NCBI RefSeq assembly: GCF_025403485.1
Contig: NZ_CP099966.1
Location: forward strand, 620,001-684,000
From: Chryseobacterium paludis
GTDB taxonomy: Bacteria > Bacteroidota > Bacteroidia > Flavobacteriales > Weeksellaceae
Direction: 5' to 3'
Length of the DNA stretch: 64,000 bases
Of the stretch, positions 32,067 to 42,099 are shown piece after piece. The notes under the pieces are model-generated. The model did not search any database. It saw only the letters and a program-made list of their open reading frames with translations, and was not told the origin of the DNA. How positions within the stretch are numbered: the first letter of the stretch is position 1; each line of letters begins with the position of its first letter. The position numbers and the translations under genes were made by a program.

Positions 32067-33071
32067 ATGTATATTGGCAAATCATACAACCTTTTTGAAT
32101 TTGTGATATGGACTAAAGGGAAAATATATATGTTGCTCCTCTTAAGTGCTATCCCTGTCATCTTATATGATGTACTCGAAATAAAATGGATAGCAATTCC
32201 CTGGTCAGTTATCGCAATGTTAGGGACAGCTACAGCGTTTATTTTAGGGTTTAAAAATAACTTAAGCTATAAACGTTCTCTAGATGCTCAAGACGTTTGG
32301 ACATCAATTTTATCAAATAGTAGGGCTTGGGGGTTAGTAAGCAGAGATTATTTAAATAGTGAGATTTCAAAAGACCTTATTTATAGGCATATAGCTTGGG
32401 TTACTGCTTTACGTTATGGAATGAGAACACTCAAAACATGGGAGTCAACAAATGAAACAAATAATGTAGCATATCGTAAATTATTTAAGATTCCTGAACA
32501 AGAAACAAACCTTGAGGAGGAATTGGCAAAATATCTTATAGCCAGTGAGTTGCAAGCCGTTTTAAAATCTAAAAACATTTCAACCCATATTTTAAGTTTA
32601 CAAAGTAAAACTTTGAAATCTCTTTATGACAAACAAGAAATTACAGTTTTACAATTTGTTGATATGGAAAAATCAATAAAAGACTTTTATAATTTACAAG
32701 GAAAAAGTGAACAGATAAAGAATTCACCATTTCCAGGCCAGTATAATACTATTAATAATTTGTTAGTCCGGTCTTTTACATTTTTGTTGCCTTATGGAAT
32801 GTTGAATGACTTTGATAAGCTCAATGAAGGTATGGCTGGATTTATGAAGGGAAATATGATTTGGCTAATTATTCCTTTCAGCTTTTTAATTTCATGGCTA
32901 TACTTTTCTATAGTTCAAGTGGGGGAAAATACTGAAAATCCATTTGAAGGAGGTGCGAATGATGTTCCAATATCTCAAATTAGTTTCCAATTAGAAATCG
33001 AATTAAGGCAAATGATCGGAGAAATTAATTTACCAGAATTTAGCATGCCTCAAAACAACATTATTTTATAA
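32067..33071 (+). CDS. Bestrophin-family anion channel-like protein
   Basis: A 334-residue membrane protein resembling bacterial bestrophins, pentameric chloride or cation channels. Typical are the first transmembrane block YMLLLLSAIPVILYDVL, the IPWSVIAMLGTATAFILGFK stretch and NNLSYKRSLDAQDVWTSIL after it, then the charged helical cytoplasmic part and a late span pair (MIWLIIPFSFLISWLYFSIV). The C-terminus GENTENPFEGGANDVPISQI matches the bestrophin 'ENPF' acidic/Asp region. Single gene; no terminator noted before the HTH genes on the opposite strand. Confidence 0.88.
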   Translation: MYIGKSYNLFEFVIWTKGKIYMLLLLSAIPVILYDVLEIKWIAIPWSVIAMLGTATAFILGFKNNLSYKRSLDAQDVWTSILSNSRAWGLVSRDYLNSEISKDLIYRHIAWVTALRYGMRTLKTWESTNETNNVAYRKLFKIPEQETNLEEELAKYLIASELQAVLKSKNISTHILSLQSKTLKSLYDKQEITVLQFVDMEKSIKDFYNLQGKSEQIKNSPFPGQYNTINNLLVRSFTFLLPYGMLNDFDKLNEGMAGFMKGNMIWLIIPFSFLISWLYFSIVQVGENTENPFEGGANDVPISQISFQLEIELRQMIGEINLPEFSMPQNNIIL

Positions 33072-33252
33072 AAATCATGAGTACTCAGAAGAACATATTT
33101 AAAATCCGGCAAAGTCTAAGGTAACCCTGGATGAGAGCAAGTTTGTGAATGTTATTTTCATAAAAAAAATCACTTAAATATCTCTCAATGTACATTTTTT
33201 TAGATTATTCAAAAATCAAAATCTTTTTTTCCACTTAAGGATATCAACCTCT

Positions 33253-33579
33253 TTACTGAAACATCCTTCGCCATTTGGTCATTGTATTTCTACTTAATCC
33301 AAAGTGTTCGGCTACCTGAAGATTGTTCATTCTATGATTCTTCTGGTAATCAAGGATACGCATTATATCTGTTTCATTGTAGGAGCGAAGTTTTTGATTT
33401 ATCTTTTTTGCATCTTTATTTTTGGTGCCAAAAATTCTGTTATTCAGGTCCGTAATGTCCATGGCAGAAAGTATTTTTTTGCCCAATATCTTTTCGCACT
33501 CGGCTTTCTTATGAGGAAATCGTTGGTCAATGATGTCTGAATATATTCGTTTATAATTAGGTTGATTTTGTTTTTTCAT
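33253..33579 (-). CDS. Helix-turn-helix protein, transposase-like
   Basis: A 108-residue cytoplasmic protein. The N-terminal two-thirds are basic and helical (NQPNYKRIYSDIIDQRFPHK, LNNRIFGTKNKDAKKINQKL); the C-terminus DIMRILDYQKNHRMNNLQVA then EHFGLSRNTMTKWRRMFQ is a clear HTH. Such proteins are often annotated as transposase orfA-like, but no catalytic partner or terminal repeats are visible here. It lies 76 bases downstream of a similarly sized HTH gene on the same strand. Regulatory use is as likely as mobility. Confidence 0.7.
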   Translation of the reverse strand: MKKQNQPNYKRIYSDIIDQRFPHKKAECEKILGKKILSAMDITDLNNRIFGTKNKDAKKINQKLRSYNETDIMRILDYQKNHRMNNLQVAEHFGLSRNTMTKWRRMFQ

Positions 33580-33655
33580 TATATTATTTTAAAGATCCAG
33601 ATAAAGTGATCCAATTATGGATGTTTCTAACTTTTCATTGCTAGATGTCTTTTGA

Positions 33656-34078
33656 TCATTTATTATGTTTTGCTATCCATTTACATAGAGTGGTATAAGG
33701 TATCCCATACTCATTCGTAATTTGACGTTTGGTTTTTTCTTGTTTCTGTATCAGCTCCAAAATGAAATCTATTATCTCCTGAGTATAGATACTCTTCCTG
33801 AAACGAGGCAGCTTTGAAGAATCCTGCTCTTTTATTGGGGCTGAAGGAGGGGCGTAGAGTATCAAATGCTGAGAATATAGTCTGAAGAAATCATATTCAA
33901 GCAATTTACTCCATCTCAATAAAATATTGGTGGGTAGGTTTTCCTGTATGTACATTTCATTGATTTCTTCATCTGTACATTTCATGAAGTTGCAGATACG
34001 TAATAAGTCAATATTGCTTTCTTTAACCCGAAGGTGGATGAATTTCCCAATATGAATATTCCTGAAATTTGAATTCAT
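33656..34078 (-). CDS. Helix-turn-helix protein
   Basis: A 140-residue protein with an N-terminal portion (IHIGKFIHLRVKESNIDLLR, ICNFMKCTDEEINEMYIQ) resembling an XRE-like or phage-repressor helical domain. The C-terminal HTH is KTKRQITNEYGIPYTTLCKW, the same style as in the neighbouring 108-residue protein. The two are likely co-transcribed and may be a regulator pair or relics of a mobile element. They precede, on the same strand but downstream of, the giant surface protein gene. No named family. Confidence 0.65.
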   Translation of the reverse strand: MNSNFRNIHIGKFIHLRVKESNIDLLRICNFMKCTDEEINEMYIQENLPTNILLRWSKLLEYDFFRLYSQHLILYAPPSAPIKEQDSSKLPRFRKSIYTQEIIDFILELIQKQEKTKRQITNEYGIPYTTLCKWIAKHNK

Positions 34079-34244
34079 AACTTATATTTCTTTTAAAAGA
34101 GACGATATTATGGTATTAATATTTTGATCGCAGTTGACAAATACCCAATAATATGGTAAATACATTGAGGCTTTGTTGGACGATGTTGAAACGTTTTTTA
34201 TCATCGTATTGTTTTTCTTTATTTTAAATGTTGGTTTATTTTTT

Positions 34245-34303
34245 AATTGATAGTCTTAGCCCCGTTCCGTACAATACTTTCCGGAGCTAAGTTTCTATCA
34301 ATT
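34245..34303. other. Long imperfect hairpin downstream of giant gene
   Basis: AATTGATAG (34245-34253) pairs with CTATCAATT (34295-34303), and CTTAGC (34255-34260) with GCTAAG (34286-34291). It follows the stop of the giant - strand gene (34321) and may stabilise or end its transcript. On the - strand the tail is A-rich rather than U-rich, so it is not a classic terminator. Confidence 0.5.
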
Positions 34304-34320
34304 ATCAAATCTGTACTTTT

Positions 34321-37300
34321 CTAATCAGGACAAGTTTGTGTGGAGATACAGTGCCAATTCATGGTTGCATCACCTTCCTTAAGGGTGTACATCTTCATAC
34401 ATTTGTTGGTAATATCATACACCATCATACCCTCTACAGGTGTTGTAATAACAGGAGTTATCCCATCAGCGGCAACAGGTTGGTTTGATGTATTAAACTT
34501 GACTCTGTTTGGAATAAAACCTTTGGTTTTTGCTTCCAACACCAGCCAGCCACCTTTTCTTACCATTGGCCAGTTGTCTGTACTTCCTGCTCCAGCTCTT
34601 CCAAGAGAGGTAACTCCTACTTTTGTAGGTAATGCTGGATTGCCAGTTGTAGCAATAGCACCTGGCTTATAGCAGTAAGCCTTTCCTTCAGCAAACGTGA
34701 TGTACCTTATGGTATTATCTGCATTGAAGTCATTCATGAATACCCATTTACCGCCTGCGAATATTCCAGTGATTGTTTTTACATTTGTTGTGAAAGTTGC
34801 ATCATCTGCTACAATCATCTGAATGTTGTTTCCAGCTGAGAAAATAGCTCCATAAGCTGAGAGGTCTGCCTCAAAGTATAGGCTTCCAGAAGTATTTGAA
34901 CGTTGAGATAGCCATGTTCTCTGGATTCTCTGCAGTGTAGTTCCGGCAATTGTGATGTTAACAAGCGGTGTTGCCGTAACATTGTTATCTCCAACCAGGA
35001 AGTATGTTTTATCATTCGTAAATCCTGTTCGCGTTGCAAGTTGGTTCGGAGAAGCAAAATCATTGATCGTGGCAACAGTGAGAATTGTTCCTGCATTGAC
35101 ACTTTTCGATACCTTTTGTTCTAACATTTCAATATCGTCACGAGATATTCCAAAAATGTTATTGTTGAACGTAATATTGGCTGCTCCGTTCCATACTGTG
35201 TTTCCATCTGTATTCAGATAATGGTCAGTATTTACTTGTCCCAGCGTAATACCATATTTAATAGCAAGATAGGAATCCACTCTTCTACGTTCAGCGGTGG
35301 TAAGGTTACCTTCTCCATAAACAATTGTTTCTCCCAGATTTCCAACAAAACCTCCATTATCACTTCCATTGGAGCCTATTTGTGTAGAACCGAAGGTATG
35401 CCCTCCGTTTAGAAAGCCTATGGAAGTATGTGCTCCAGTCATCGAAACAACACCTCCGTTGATTCCTTTACCAGTAGTGGTATTTAATAGATTGTGATAT
35501 ACAATGCTTGGAATCGTCGTTGACCTTATTCCTCCAGGATTAGCAAGAAATCTATACCCTTCATCAGCTCTTACTCTTTCTGTTCTATTGTCATACATAT
35601 CGCCAAAACCATCCCAATAGTTGATGCTACCACTTAATTTAGAATTATCCAATAAAGAGCTAAATATCCTTCCATTTCCGCCAGGGTTTGATAACCCATC
35701 TTTTGTCAAGATAAAGATATCATAGGTATTGTTGCCAAAGGTTCTTACTGATGTATTTCCAATCGTTTGAGTATTTGCAGTAAAATTGACACCTGGATTG
35801 AAGTTAAAGTAATTGGCCGCACCCATCTTGAATTTTGGCAGGGCATTGGTTCCCAATTGTGCTGATGTAGTTCCTGAGAACTGATCAGTCCATGCTGTAA
35901 TATCTGTCCCATCTCCTGTATTTGCAGCATCTTTATCAGCCCGGTACCAATAGGAAAGATTATTCACAACTCCACCCGGAGCAAGTCCAAAACCTGCAAA
36001 AGTGAAGAACTGCCCATCGGTTAATGTTACATTAGCTGTTTTGTAGATCTCACCGTTTATAGTTACTTCGGTCACCATTGGAGTGAAGGTAGAAGTTAGG
36101 TCAAATACAGGACCTGCAGACTGCACCAGGTATAGATTTTTTATTCCTTTAGGCCAGGCAACTGTTACAGTTCCTACACTATTGGTATTCTGTACCTTCC
36201 AGATGGCTTCAAAACGATAGTTCGTTTCCCCATTCGCTCCTGCAGTGTAAACTAGTGGAGTAGTCATTGATTGTTTAAGCCCATTGTCTCCTATGATCAG
36301 GAATTGTCCTTCCGTCAAAGAATTGGTATTGCCAATATTGGTATTGGCCAATGAATTTCCTACTCCAATTATTAGTTTTTGACCATCATTTACACTTCGT
36401 GATTGTTTTTGATGTAAAGCTGATGTATTATCTCTTGCTATACCCAAAATATTATTGTAATAGTTATTGGATGATCCATTCCAAACCACATTGCCTGCAG
36501 AGCTTAAATAATTTCTGCTTTGTTCTTTGCTCAGCGTTTGTCCATATTTAATAGCAAGATAAGATTCTACCTTATTTACCTCCAGATCAGTTAGCTTATC
36601 AGCAAAAACAATCATTTCATTTTCTTGCCCAATCAATTGTGCCCCGGCATCTGCTTTTCCTACCATTAAGGCACTACGGCTTACATCGGTATTTACATTT
36701 GAAATATTGATGTCGAAGGTCTGATGGAATCCGTTTAATGTGATGCTTACTGCATTGTTTCCTCCCGTTCCTGCGCCATTCTCCCAGGTACCGCCACCAA
36801 TATAAGATCCATTGATCGTGTAGGTACTTTGAGGGGCATATTCACCTATTACAGGATAGAACAAAAATTTATTTCCTGTAAAGCTATATAAACCAGGGTC
36901 ATCCATTGCATTTCCGGAACCGGCTGTTCCAAATCCCAGTAATGAAGAGGTTGCACTTGTTGTGTTTCCAGCTGAGAACAATGCTCCTTTGCTTCTATTC
37001 AACAGGTACCCTTGAGCATCTACCGGAGCATATTGCATCCATTTTTGAGTTCCATCGTAAATTACCGTTGGGTTGAAATTTGCTAAAGTAGTATTAGAAA
37101 ACTTCGGACGATAGCCTGTTGTTGACTGTAAAAGAGGGAAAGGTTTGTTATTAAATTCGTTCCATTGCTGAACAGTAGCATTATCTACAGCGATCGTAGT
37201 TCCGGCGTCTGAGAATAGGTTTGAAGCAGCATCAGCACGATACCACGCAGCGGAAAATACTCCACCCGGTGCATATGCAAAACCGGCAAAGGTAAAATAT

Positions 37301-40300
37301 TGACCGTTCGTTAATGTTGCGGTAGCTGTGTTATATACAATTCCGTTTACAGTAACCTCAGTAACCATTGGGGTAAAGTTGTCATTGCCATCAATTGCAG
37401 CATCTGAAGACTGAACTAAGTACATATTGTTCACTCCTTTAGGCCAAGCAACCGTTATGGTACCCACATTTCCTGAGTTTTGTACTTTCCAGATAGATTC
37501 AAAACGGTAGTTAACCACACCATTAGAGCCTGTAGTGTAAGAAAATGGTGTTTTAAGGCTTTGCTCCAAACCATTATCTCCTGTCATCAGGAATTGCATG
37601 TCATTAGCTAAGCCTGTACTGTTGGCTGCATTACTATCTGCAAATCCTGTTGTAGAAATGACAAGCTTCTGTCCGCTATTTGTACTTCCCGATTGCTTTT
37701 GATGTAATAAGGTGAGATCATCTTTGGCAATACCGAAAATATTATTGTTGTAGCCCGTATTAATGGTTCTGTCCCATATCACATTGCTGGTTGTTGAAAG
37801 ATAATTCTCGCTCAATGTAGCCCCATTCTTGACAGCCAGATAGGAATTTATCCTCGACTGTTCATTCGCTGTTAAGGCACGTTTGAACCATAAAATTTCC
37901 ATAATATCTCCAGGGAAAGCACCTGGTGCATCCCAGCCGGCCTGGCCTACTCTTAGATTACGACCATATAACTGAAATTTATTAGATCCGGTAAATGAAG
38001 TTGTTTCATAAGTACCATTCAGACCCAATCTTTTTTCTCCTCCGGATGAAGCCGAAGATCCTCCGTTGGCAACAGAATTATTAGCTATTACCGAGAACAC
38101 GTTGGATGAACCGATATTGAAATTTGTAGAGAAATCTGTTGAGGTAGTAACATTATAATATTCATAATGTCTTGGCTTCCCATTGGCAATTGATGCTGCA
38201 GGTTCAGAAGCATAGGTTGCATCATCATCAATCCCTATAATGCGTCCGGTTCCCGAAGTGCTGGGTCTTACTGCAGAGAAAATGGAATGGGATATATTAG
38301 GCAGTTCACCATTGGTAGGGTTCATTACAGAAGCCGTATTATAAAAGAATTTAGAAGTGGTATAACCGGTAGTATAAGGATTGAAATTATGGCTTCTGTC
38401 TGCAGGAGATAATGTTACCCCTCCCACATTCGGTATATTATCTGCATTTAAGGAATGATCCTTCCATGCCGTAGCAATACTTCCGGCATCATCCGATTTT
38501 ACCCAAAATTCGATTCCCTGCACTCCACCGGGGCCAGGAGCTGTAATGGTAACGGTAAGATCGCTGGTACTTGTACAGGTACCGGTGGTAACAGTCCATC
38601 TGAAAGTATATGTCCCTGAACTGGTAAGTCCTGTAACATTGGTATTATATAGGGATGGATTGGTGATTATAGGATTTGGAGCTCCGGCTGGTTTTGAAAT
38701 CACGGTCCATAAACCTGTAGATGATGCTCCTGGATTATTCCCATTGAGAGAGGTTTGTGAAGCTCCTATTCCCAAGATTTGATTGGATCCTGCATTGGCA
38801 TTTACCTGTGGGGATACGAATATTGAAAATGTACCCTCCGGAGAAGTTCCCGAGCATGCATATTCTTTATCCAGAAATCTGGAATCCACTCCACCTGCAT
38901 TAGGAACAGCCCTTATCTTGAATACATACTCTCCCTGCTTATCTAAATTACTTATCGTGGTAGAAGTATTTGTCAATGTCCTGAGATTACTGGATTCGTA
39001 AGCAGGATTGGCAGCTCCGGCTGGCTTGGAAACCAGAGTAAAGTTATATACACCAGAAAATTCCTGAAGGTAGCTAGCGTTGACTACTCCTTGATATACA
39101 GCAGGTAAAGGAATCGTTGCCGTTACAATACCTGATCCTGTATAACATATTGTAGTATTTGGGACAGCCACATTCGGGCGGCTACCGTCTGAAATATGAA
39201 TATAATAATCCTGACTATTACCGCAGGTGCCATTTTTAACTGCTAAATTAACAATGTAAGTTCCCACTCGCCAACCTCCGGCAGGTGGTGTTACCACTAC
39301 GTTCCTGTTCATCATCCCGGCTCCGTTCAAAACTAAAGTGGGATTTCCTCCGGAAGGAACAATACCCGAATTACCAACTGTCGTGGTAAGTGTTGCTGGG
39401 TCTGAGGGATCAATTTTGAAATAGATGGTAATAGGTGCCGTTGTACCTGCCTTATTACAATACACGGCACCCCCGCTACCGGTTGCACCATAGTACTGCA
39501 TTTGTTCAGGATAAGAGGAATCGATAAAACTTACTAGTTTGGGATCTGTTCCATTATAGTTATAGGTTATCTGAGGAGTTGTGTATGTTCCATTGGCATT
39601 GGTAACGGTGATGGTGAACACATAGGCTCCTGTAACATTTACACCATTGAAGTAGATAGAACTATTTCTTATTTGATAAAATGAAATATTTCCACCTGCT
39701 GGTTGGCTGATGGCATTTATGGTAACTGTTGTCCCAAATGCCTGGTTTCCAGATGAGTTTGGCGTATTGGTTGCCAACATAGGAGAGGTTCCGCTCAAAC
39801 TGATATACCGGTTGGTGTCTGTCGATGGATAGCATCTGTTATGGGTTGCGGGAAGACTTATTTGTGGATTAGGGATGAACCTGATGATTGCATCATCTTC
39901 GTACCAACAGTTTGGATTGTTGATAGATGTTATCCTTAATACTGCACGATAAGCTGGGTCAATGTCATGATTAGCTTTCTTTGTAAGGGTTAGGGTAGGG
40001 GTTGCGGTTGTCGTATTAGACATCGTTGCATTCGTGGTGGTGGTCTGATTATAATATTCTTTATTATAAATGTTATAATAGGTCCACGATGCGGTATACC
40101 CTGCAGGAATTACTGCATTTAAGGTTGCAGTACCGGTAATGGCAGAAACATTGGTGATGTCAGGTCCTGCGGTAAAAGATGAAACCTCTCCTGGGGCAGT
40201 AATGGTTATTTGTGAGGTTGCCGTGCCTGTAGTACAGTTCTGGGCAATCTGAAACACATAATTTCCAGGAGAGGTCATTCCTGTGACATTGGTATTATAA

Positions 40301-40521
40301 CCTGAAGGGGTTACAATAATTGGGTTTGGGGCACCGGAAGGTTTGGATATCAGTGTCCACACTGGATTTCCAGCTGAGCTTCCCCCGGAGCTTCCCGATA
40401 AATTGGCAGACGTGCCACAAATGACGGCATTGGCTCCTGCATTGATGTTGCAGCTTTGTGCCAAAATCATCATATTACCCATAATGAGGAATATGAAGAA
40501 AAAGACGATTTGTTTTTTCAT
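34321..40521 (-). CDS. Giant secreted surface protein with Ig/PKD-like and LamG-like repeats
   Basis: A 2066-residue exported protein. A signal peptide (MKKQIVFFFIFLIMGNMMIL) leads into PKD/Ig-like repeats (about 22-660) with recurring WTLISKPSGAPNP and TNVTG(M/L)TS phrases. Three related modules of about 430 residues follow (starting near 667, 1089 and 1524). Each begins with a WYRAD/WVKSD-type LamG-like domain and contains LAVKNG/LAIKYG, NNIFGI-(A/S)-(K/R)-DD and HQKQS lines; the first two end with WPKG and VTEVT-NG phrases. The C-terminal 120 residues end in GMMVYDITNKCMKMY, a pattern shared with the small neighbour gene. No type A T9SS domain is evident. It is probably an adhesin or matrix-like cell-surface protein. 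Function is inferred from architecture only. Confidence 0.85.
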   Translation of the reverse strand: MKKQIVFFFIFLIMGNMMILAQSCNINAGANAVICGTSANLSGSSGGSSAGNPVWTLISKPSGAPNPIIVTPSGYNTNVTGMTSPGNYVFQIAQNCTTGTATSQITITAPGEVSSFTAGPDITNVSAITGTATLNAVIPAGYTASWTYYNIYNKEYYNQTTTTNATMSNTTTATPTLTLTKKANHDIDPAYRAVLRITSINNPNCWYEDDAIIRFIPNPQISLPATHNRCYPSTDTNRYISLSGTSPMLATNTPNSSGNQAFGTTVTINAISQPAGGNISFYQIRNSSIYFNGVNVTGAYVFTITVTNANGTYTTPQITYNYNGTDPKLVSFIDSSYPEQMQYYGATGSGGAVYCNKAGTTAPITIYFKIDPSDPATLTTTVGNSGIVPSGGNPTLVLNGAGMMNRNVVVTPPAGGWRVGTYIVNLAVKNGTCGNSQDYYIHISDGSRPNVAVPNTTICYTGSGIVTATIPLPAVYQGVVNASYLQEFSGVYNFTLVSKPAGAANPAYESSNLRTLTNTSTTISNLDKQGEYVFKIRAVPNAGGVDSRFLDKEYACSGTSPEGTFSIFVSPQVNANAGSNQILGIGASQTSLNGNNPGASSTGLWTVISKPAGAPNPIITNPSLYNTNVTGLTSSGTYTFRWTVTTGTCTSTSDLTVTITAPGPGGVQGIEFWVKSDDAGSIATAWKDHSLNADNIPNVGGVTLSPADRSHNFNPYTTGYTTSKFFYNTASVMNPTNGELPNISHSIFSAVRPSTSGTGRIIGIDDDATYASEPAASIANGKPRHYEYYNVTTSTDFSTNFNIGSSNVFSVIANNSVANGGSSASSGGEKRLGLNGTYETTSFTGSNKFQLYGRNLRVGQAGWDAPGAFPGDIMEILWFKRALTANEQSRINSYLAVKNGATLSENYLSTTSNVIWDRTINTGYNNNIFGIAKDDLTLLHQKQSGSTNSGQKLVISTTGFADSNAANSTGLANDMQFLMTGDNGLEQSLKTPFSYTTGSNGVVNYRFESIWKVQNSGNVGTITVAWPKGVNNMYLVQSSDAAIDGNDNFTPMVTEVTVNGIVYNTATATLTNGQYFTFAGFAYAPGGVFSAAWYRADAASNLFSDAGTTIAVDNATVQQWNEFNNKPFPLLQSTTGYRPKFSNTTLANFNPTVIYDGTQKWMQYAPVDAQGYLLNRSKGALFSAGNTTSATSSLLGFGTAGSGNAMDDPGLYSFTGNKFLFYPVIGEYAPQSTYTINGSYIGGGTWENGAGTGGNNAVSITLNGFHQTFDINISNVNTDVSRSALMVGKADAGAQLIGQENEMIVFADKLTDLEVNKVESYLAIKYGQTLSKEQSRNYLSSAGNVVWNGSSNNYYNNILGIARDNTSALHQKQSRSVNDGQKLIIGVGNSLANTNIGNTNSLTEGQFLIIGDNGLKQSMTTPLVYTAGANGETNYRFEAIWKVQNTNSVGTVTVAWPKGIKNLYLVQSAGPVFDLTSTFTPMVTEVTINGEIYKTANVTLTDGQFFTFAGFGLAPGGVVNNLSYWYRADKDAANTGDGTDITAWTDQFSGTTSAQLGTNALPKFKMGAANYFNFNPGVNFTANTQTIGNTSVRTFGNNTYDIFILTKDGLSNPGGNGRIFSSLLDNSKLSGSINYWDGFGDMYDNRTERVRADEGYRFLANPGGIRSTTIPSIVYHNLLNTTTGKGINGGVVSMTGAHTSIGFLNGGHTFGSTQIGSNGSDNGGFVGNLGETIVYGEGNLTTAERRRVDSYLAIKYGITLGQVNTDHYLNTDGNTVWNGAANITFNNNIFGISRDDIEMLEQKVSKSVNAGTILTVATINDFASPNQLATRTGFTNDKTYFLVGDNNVTATPLVNITIAGTTLQRIQRTWLSQRSNTSGSLYFEADLSAYGAIFSAGNNIQMIVADDATFTTNVKTITGIFAGGKWVFMNDFNADNTIRYITFAEGKAYCYKPGAIATTGNPALPTKVGVTSLGRAGAGSTDNWPMVRKGGWLVLEAKTKGFIPNRVKFNTSNQPVAADGITPVITTPVEGMMVYDITNKCMKMYTLKEGDATMNWHCISTQTCPD
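34700..38520 (-). repeat. Three tandem repeat modules (about 1.3 kb each)
   Basis: Within the giant gene, matching landmarks recur about every 1.29 kb (HQKQS/EQKVS coding near 37690, 36405 and 35110; WYRAD starts near 37250 and 35950). The first two modules are the most alike in protein sequence; the third is more diverged. Approximate module limits: 38520-37260, 37260-35970, 35970-34700. Confidence 0.75.
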
Positions 40522-40729
40522 AATATATTAGTTTTTAGCCGGATTTCCGGTATGTGCGTTTTTATACTGTGATTTTTTATAAATATGACGATGTGTTTTA
40601 TGAATTGAACTTTATAGAGATATCCAATATGATCTTTGAACACTTGATATTAATACCTACTTGAGTAGAGACAGTCATGTTTATAAAAAATGCGCTAATA
40701 AAAGTGTATTTCTTCCATATTTCATTCAT

Positions 40730-41254
40730 TTAAGGTTTCCAGAAAGTCCAGACTTTGCCGTTGTATATGGCAAGTTGTCGTTTAACAGTGTCATAAGCCA
40801 TCATTCCAGGAGCAGGGTCGATGATGTTAAGGTGTGGACTGGCTACTTTGGGTAATATCATTGCCTTGTTGGTGTCGGATAAAACCAACATACCAGGTGT
40901 ACTGTCTGTGGCAGCTGCTGATCCGATGACTGATTTTGCGGTCGTAGATTCCGTTTTATTGGTCTGGATCAAAATATCCGCTGTTCCGGTGTTGTCAACA
41001 CTTAAATCAGTCCATGTTCCGGAGTCCTTCAGGTATTTTACTTTGTGGTCGGTCGTATCATAAATGATGGTACCGTTGTCTGTAATTCCTGTTTTTGTTT
41101 CTACATAGGGAAGTACGAATCCCCGATTTTCTGTATCTGCAAATTCCAAAGATACCGAAGCATTGGTTACTGTCGGTTTTCCTATGGCAATCTGAGATTT
41201 TACAGTACCCGTTACAGCAAGTAAAATTGCTATGGGTAGAAGTTGTTTTTTCAT
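40730..41254 (-). CDS. Secreted protein related to the giant protein's C-terminus
   Basis: A 174-residue exported protein with a signal peptide (MKKQLLPIAILLAVTGTVKS). The mature part has a repeated-looking pattern, SLEFADTENRGFVLPYV and TPGMLVLSDTNKAMILPKVA, and ends in PAPGMMAYDTVKRQLAIYNG-KVW, which parallels GMMVYDITNKCMKMY of the giant protein. This type of short protein is frequent beside large surface proteins in Chryseobacterium-like genomes. It lies 208 bases upstream of the giant gene on the same strand and probably belongs to the same operon. Function unknown; a cell-surface accessory is plausible. Confidence 0.75.
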   Translation of the reverse strand: MKKQLLPIAILLAVTGTVKSQIAIGKPTVTNASVSLEFADTENRGFVLPYVETKTGITDNGTIIYDTTDHKVKYLKDSGTWTDLSVDNTGTADILIQTNKTESTTAKSVIGSAAATDSTPGMLVLSDTNKAMILPKVASPHLNIIDPAPGMMAYDTVKRQLAIYNGKVWTFWKP

Positions 41255-41499
41255 GATTTTTAATTAGGTTTTATTTGAATTGATTGTTTTATTTCCAAAA
41301 AAGACGCCTGAAAAGAAAATAGTCGTTGACTGTATTCAGCCCAGGATTATCAGTAGCCTTTGGTTGTTGCCAATGATGGTTTCTTCTCCTTTTTTGTTTG
41401 AGTCAAAAAAACGACGTTATCTGTTCACATCGGACAAACCGGCGAATATGGATACATATGTTGAAATTTTCGTTTAATAAAGAGCTATCCGATGATTTG

Positions 41500-42099
41500 T
41501 TAAGCGATAGCCATACATAGAAATGGGGGAGGTCGGTTGAAATTTCTAAAGAATTCCAAATTTGAAACCCCACGGTTTTTATAGTTTTTTTTCAGGAAAG
41601 TATCTGGTAAATGGATTAGAATAGGCATCCTGTTTTCGGACCCAAAAAAAAGAAATTTCATCGTTCGTTGATTGGGTCTTATGATTTGCTTATCATTGTC
41701 GGAAACAGCCAGTAAAGATTTCTCTGATTGTGTATTTCCACTGAAAATTAATGTGGATCTATTGCTGTTTTTAACGATTTGAGAAATAGCCTGTCTTTTT
41801 TTGTATTTCCTTTTATTGGATACAAGTGTATTTTTTCCTTTGAGAATTTTCTTTATTTTATCCTTTTTCGGATGGGAAACATATATTCGTTCCATACCTG
41901 AAACGATAGTACCCTCTGATACAACTATAGCAGTTGATGCATGAAGAGTATCTGATGAAGGAGCTTCGTTACGTATACAAACAGCCTGTATGATCTGAAA
42001 GTTGATTAACAACAAGATGAATAAGAAAAACCTCCTCCCTCCAAGTGAATGCAGAGAGAAGATTTGGTTCATCATGTTATTTTCAGAATCGGTTGTCAT
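41500..42099 (-). CDS. Hypothetical protein with N-terminal membrane segment
   Basis: A 199-residue protein not recognised. After a short polar head comes a hydrophobic span (FFLFILLLINFQIIQAVCI), which may be a signal anchor, then a basic stretch rich in Lys (KKDKIKKILKGKNTLVSNKR) and a Ser/Asn-rich tail. An alternative start at the second Met pair (MMNQIFSLHSLGGRR, about 42075) would give a cleaner signal-like end. It is on the same strand as the two preceding surface genes, 245 bases away. Not clearly coding in a conserved family; treat as tentative. Confidence 0.5.
   Translation of the reverse strand: MTTDSENNMMNQIFSLHSLGGRRFFLFILLLINFQIIQAVCIRNEAPSSDTLHASTAIVVSEGTIVSGMERIYVSHPKKDKIKKILKGKNTLVSNKRKYKKRQAISQIVKNSNRSTLIFSGNTQSEKSLLAVSDNDKQIIRPNQRTMKFLFFGSENRMPILIHLPDTFLKKNYKNRGVSNLEFFRNFNRPPPFLCMAIA

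Noticed and set aside
34340..40531. Many short frames on the + strand opposite the giant gene
   Set aside because: They are shadows of a 2066-residue coding frame with clear domain pattern.
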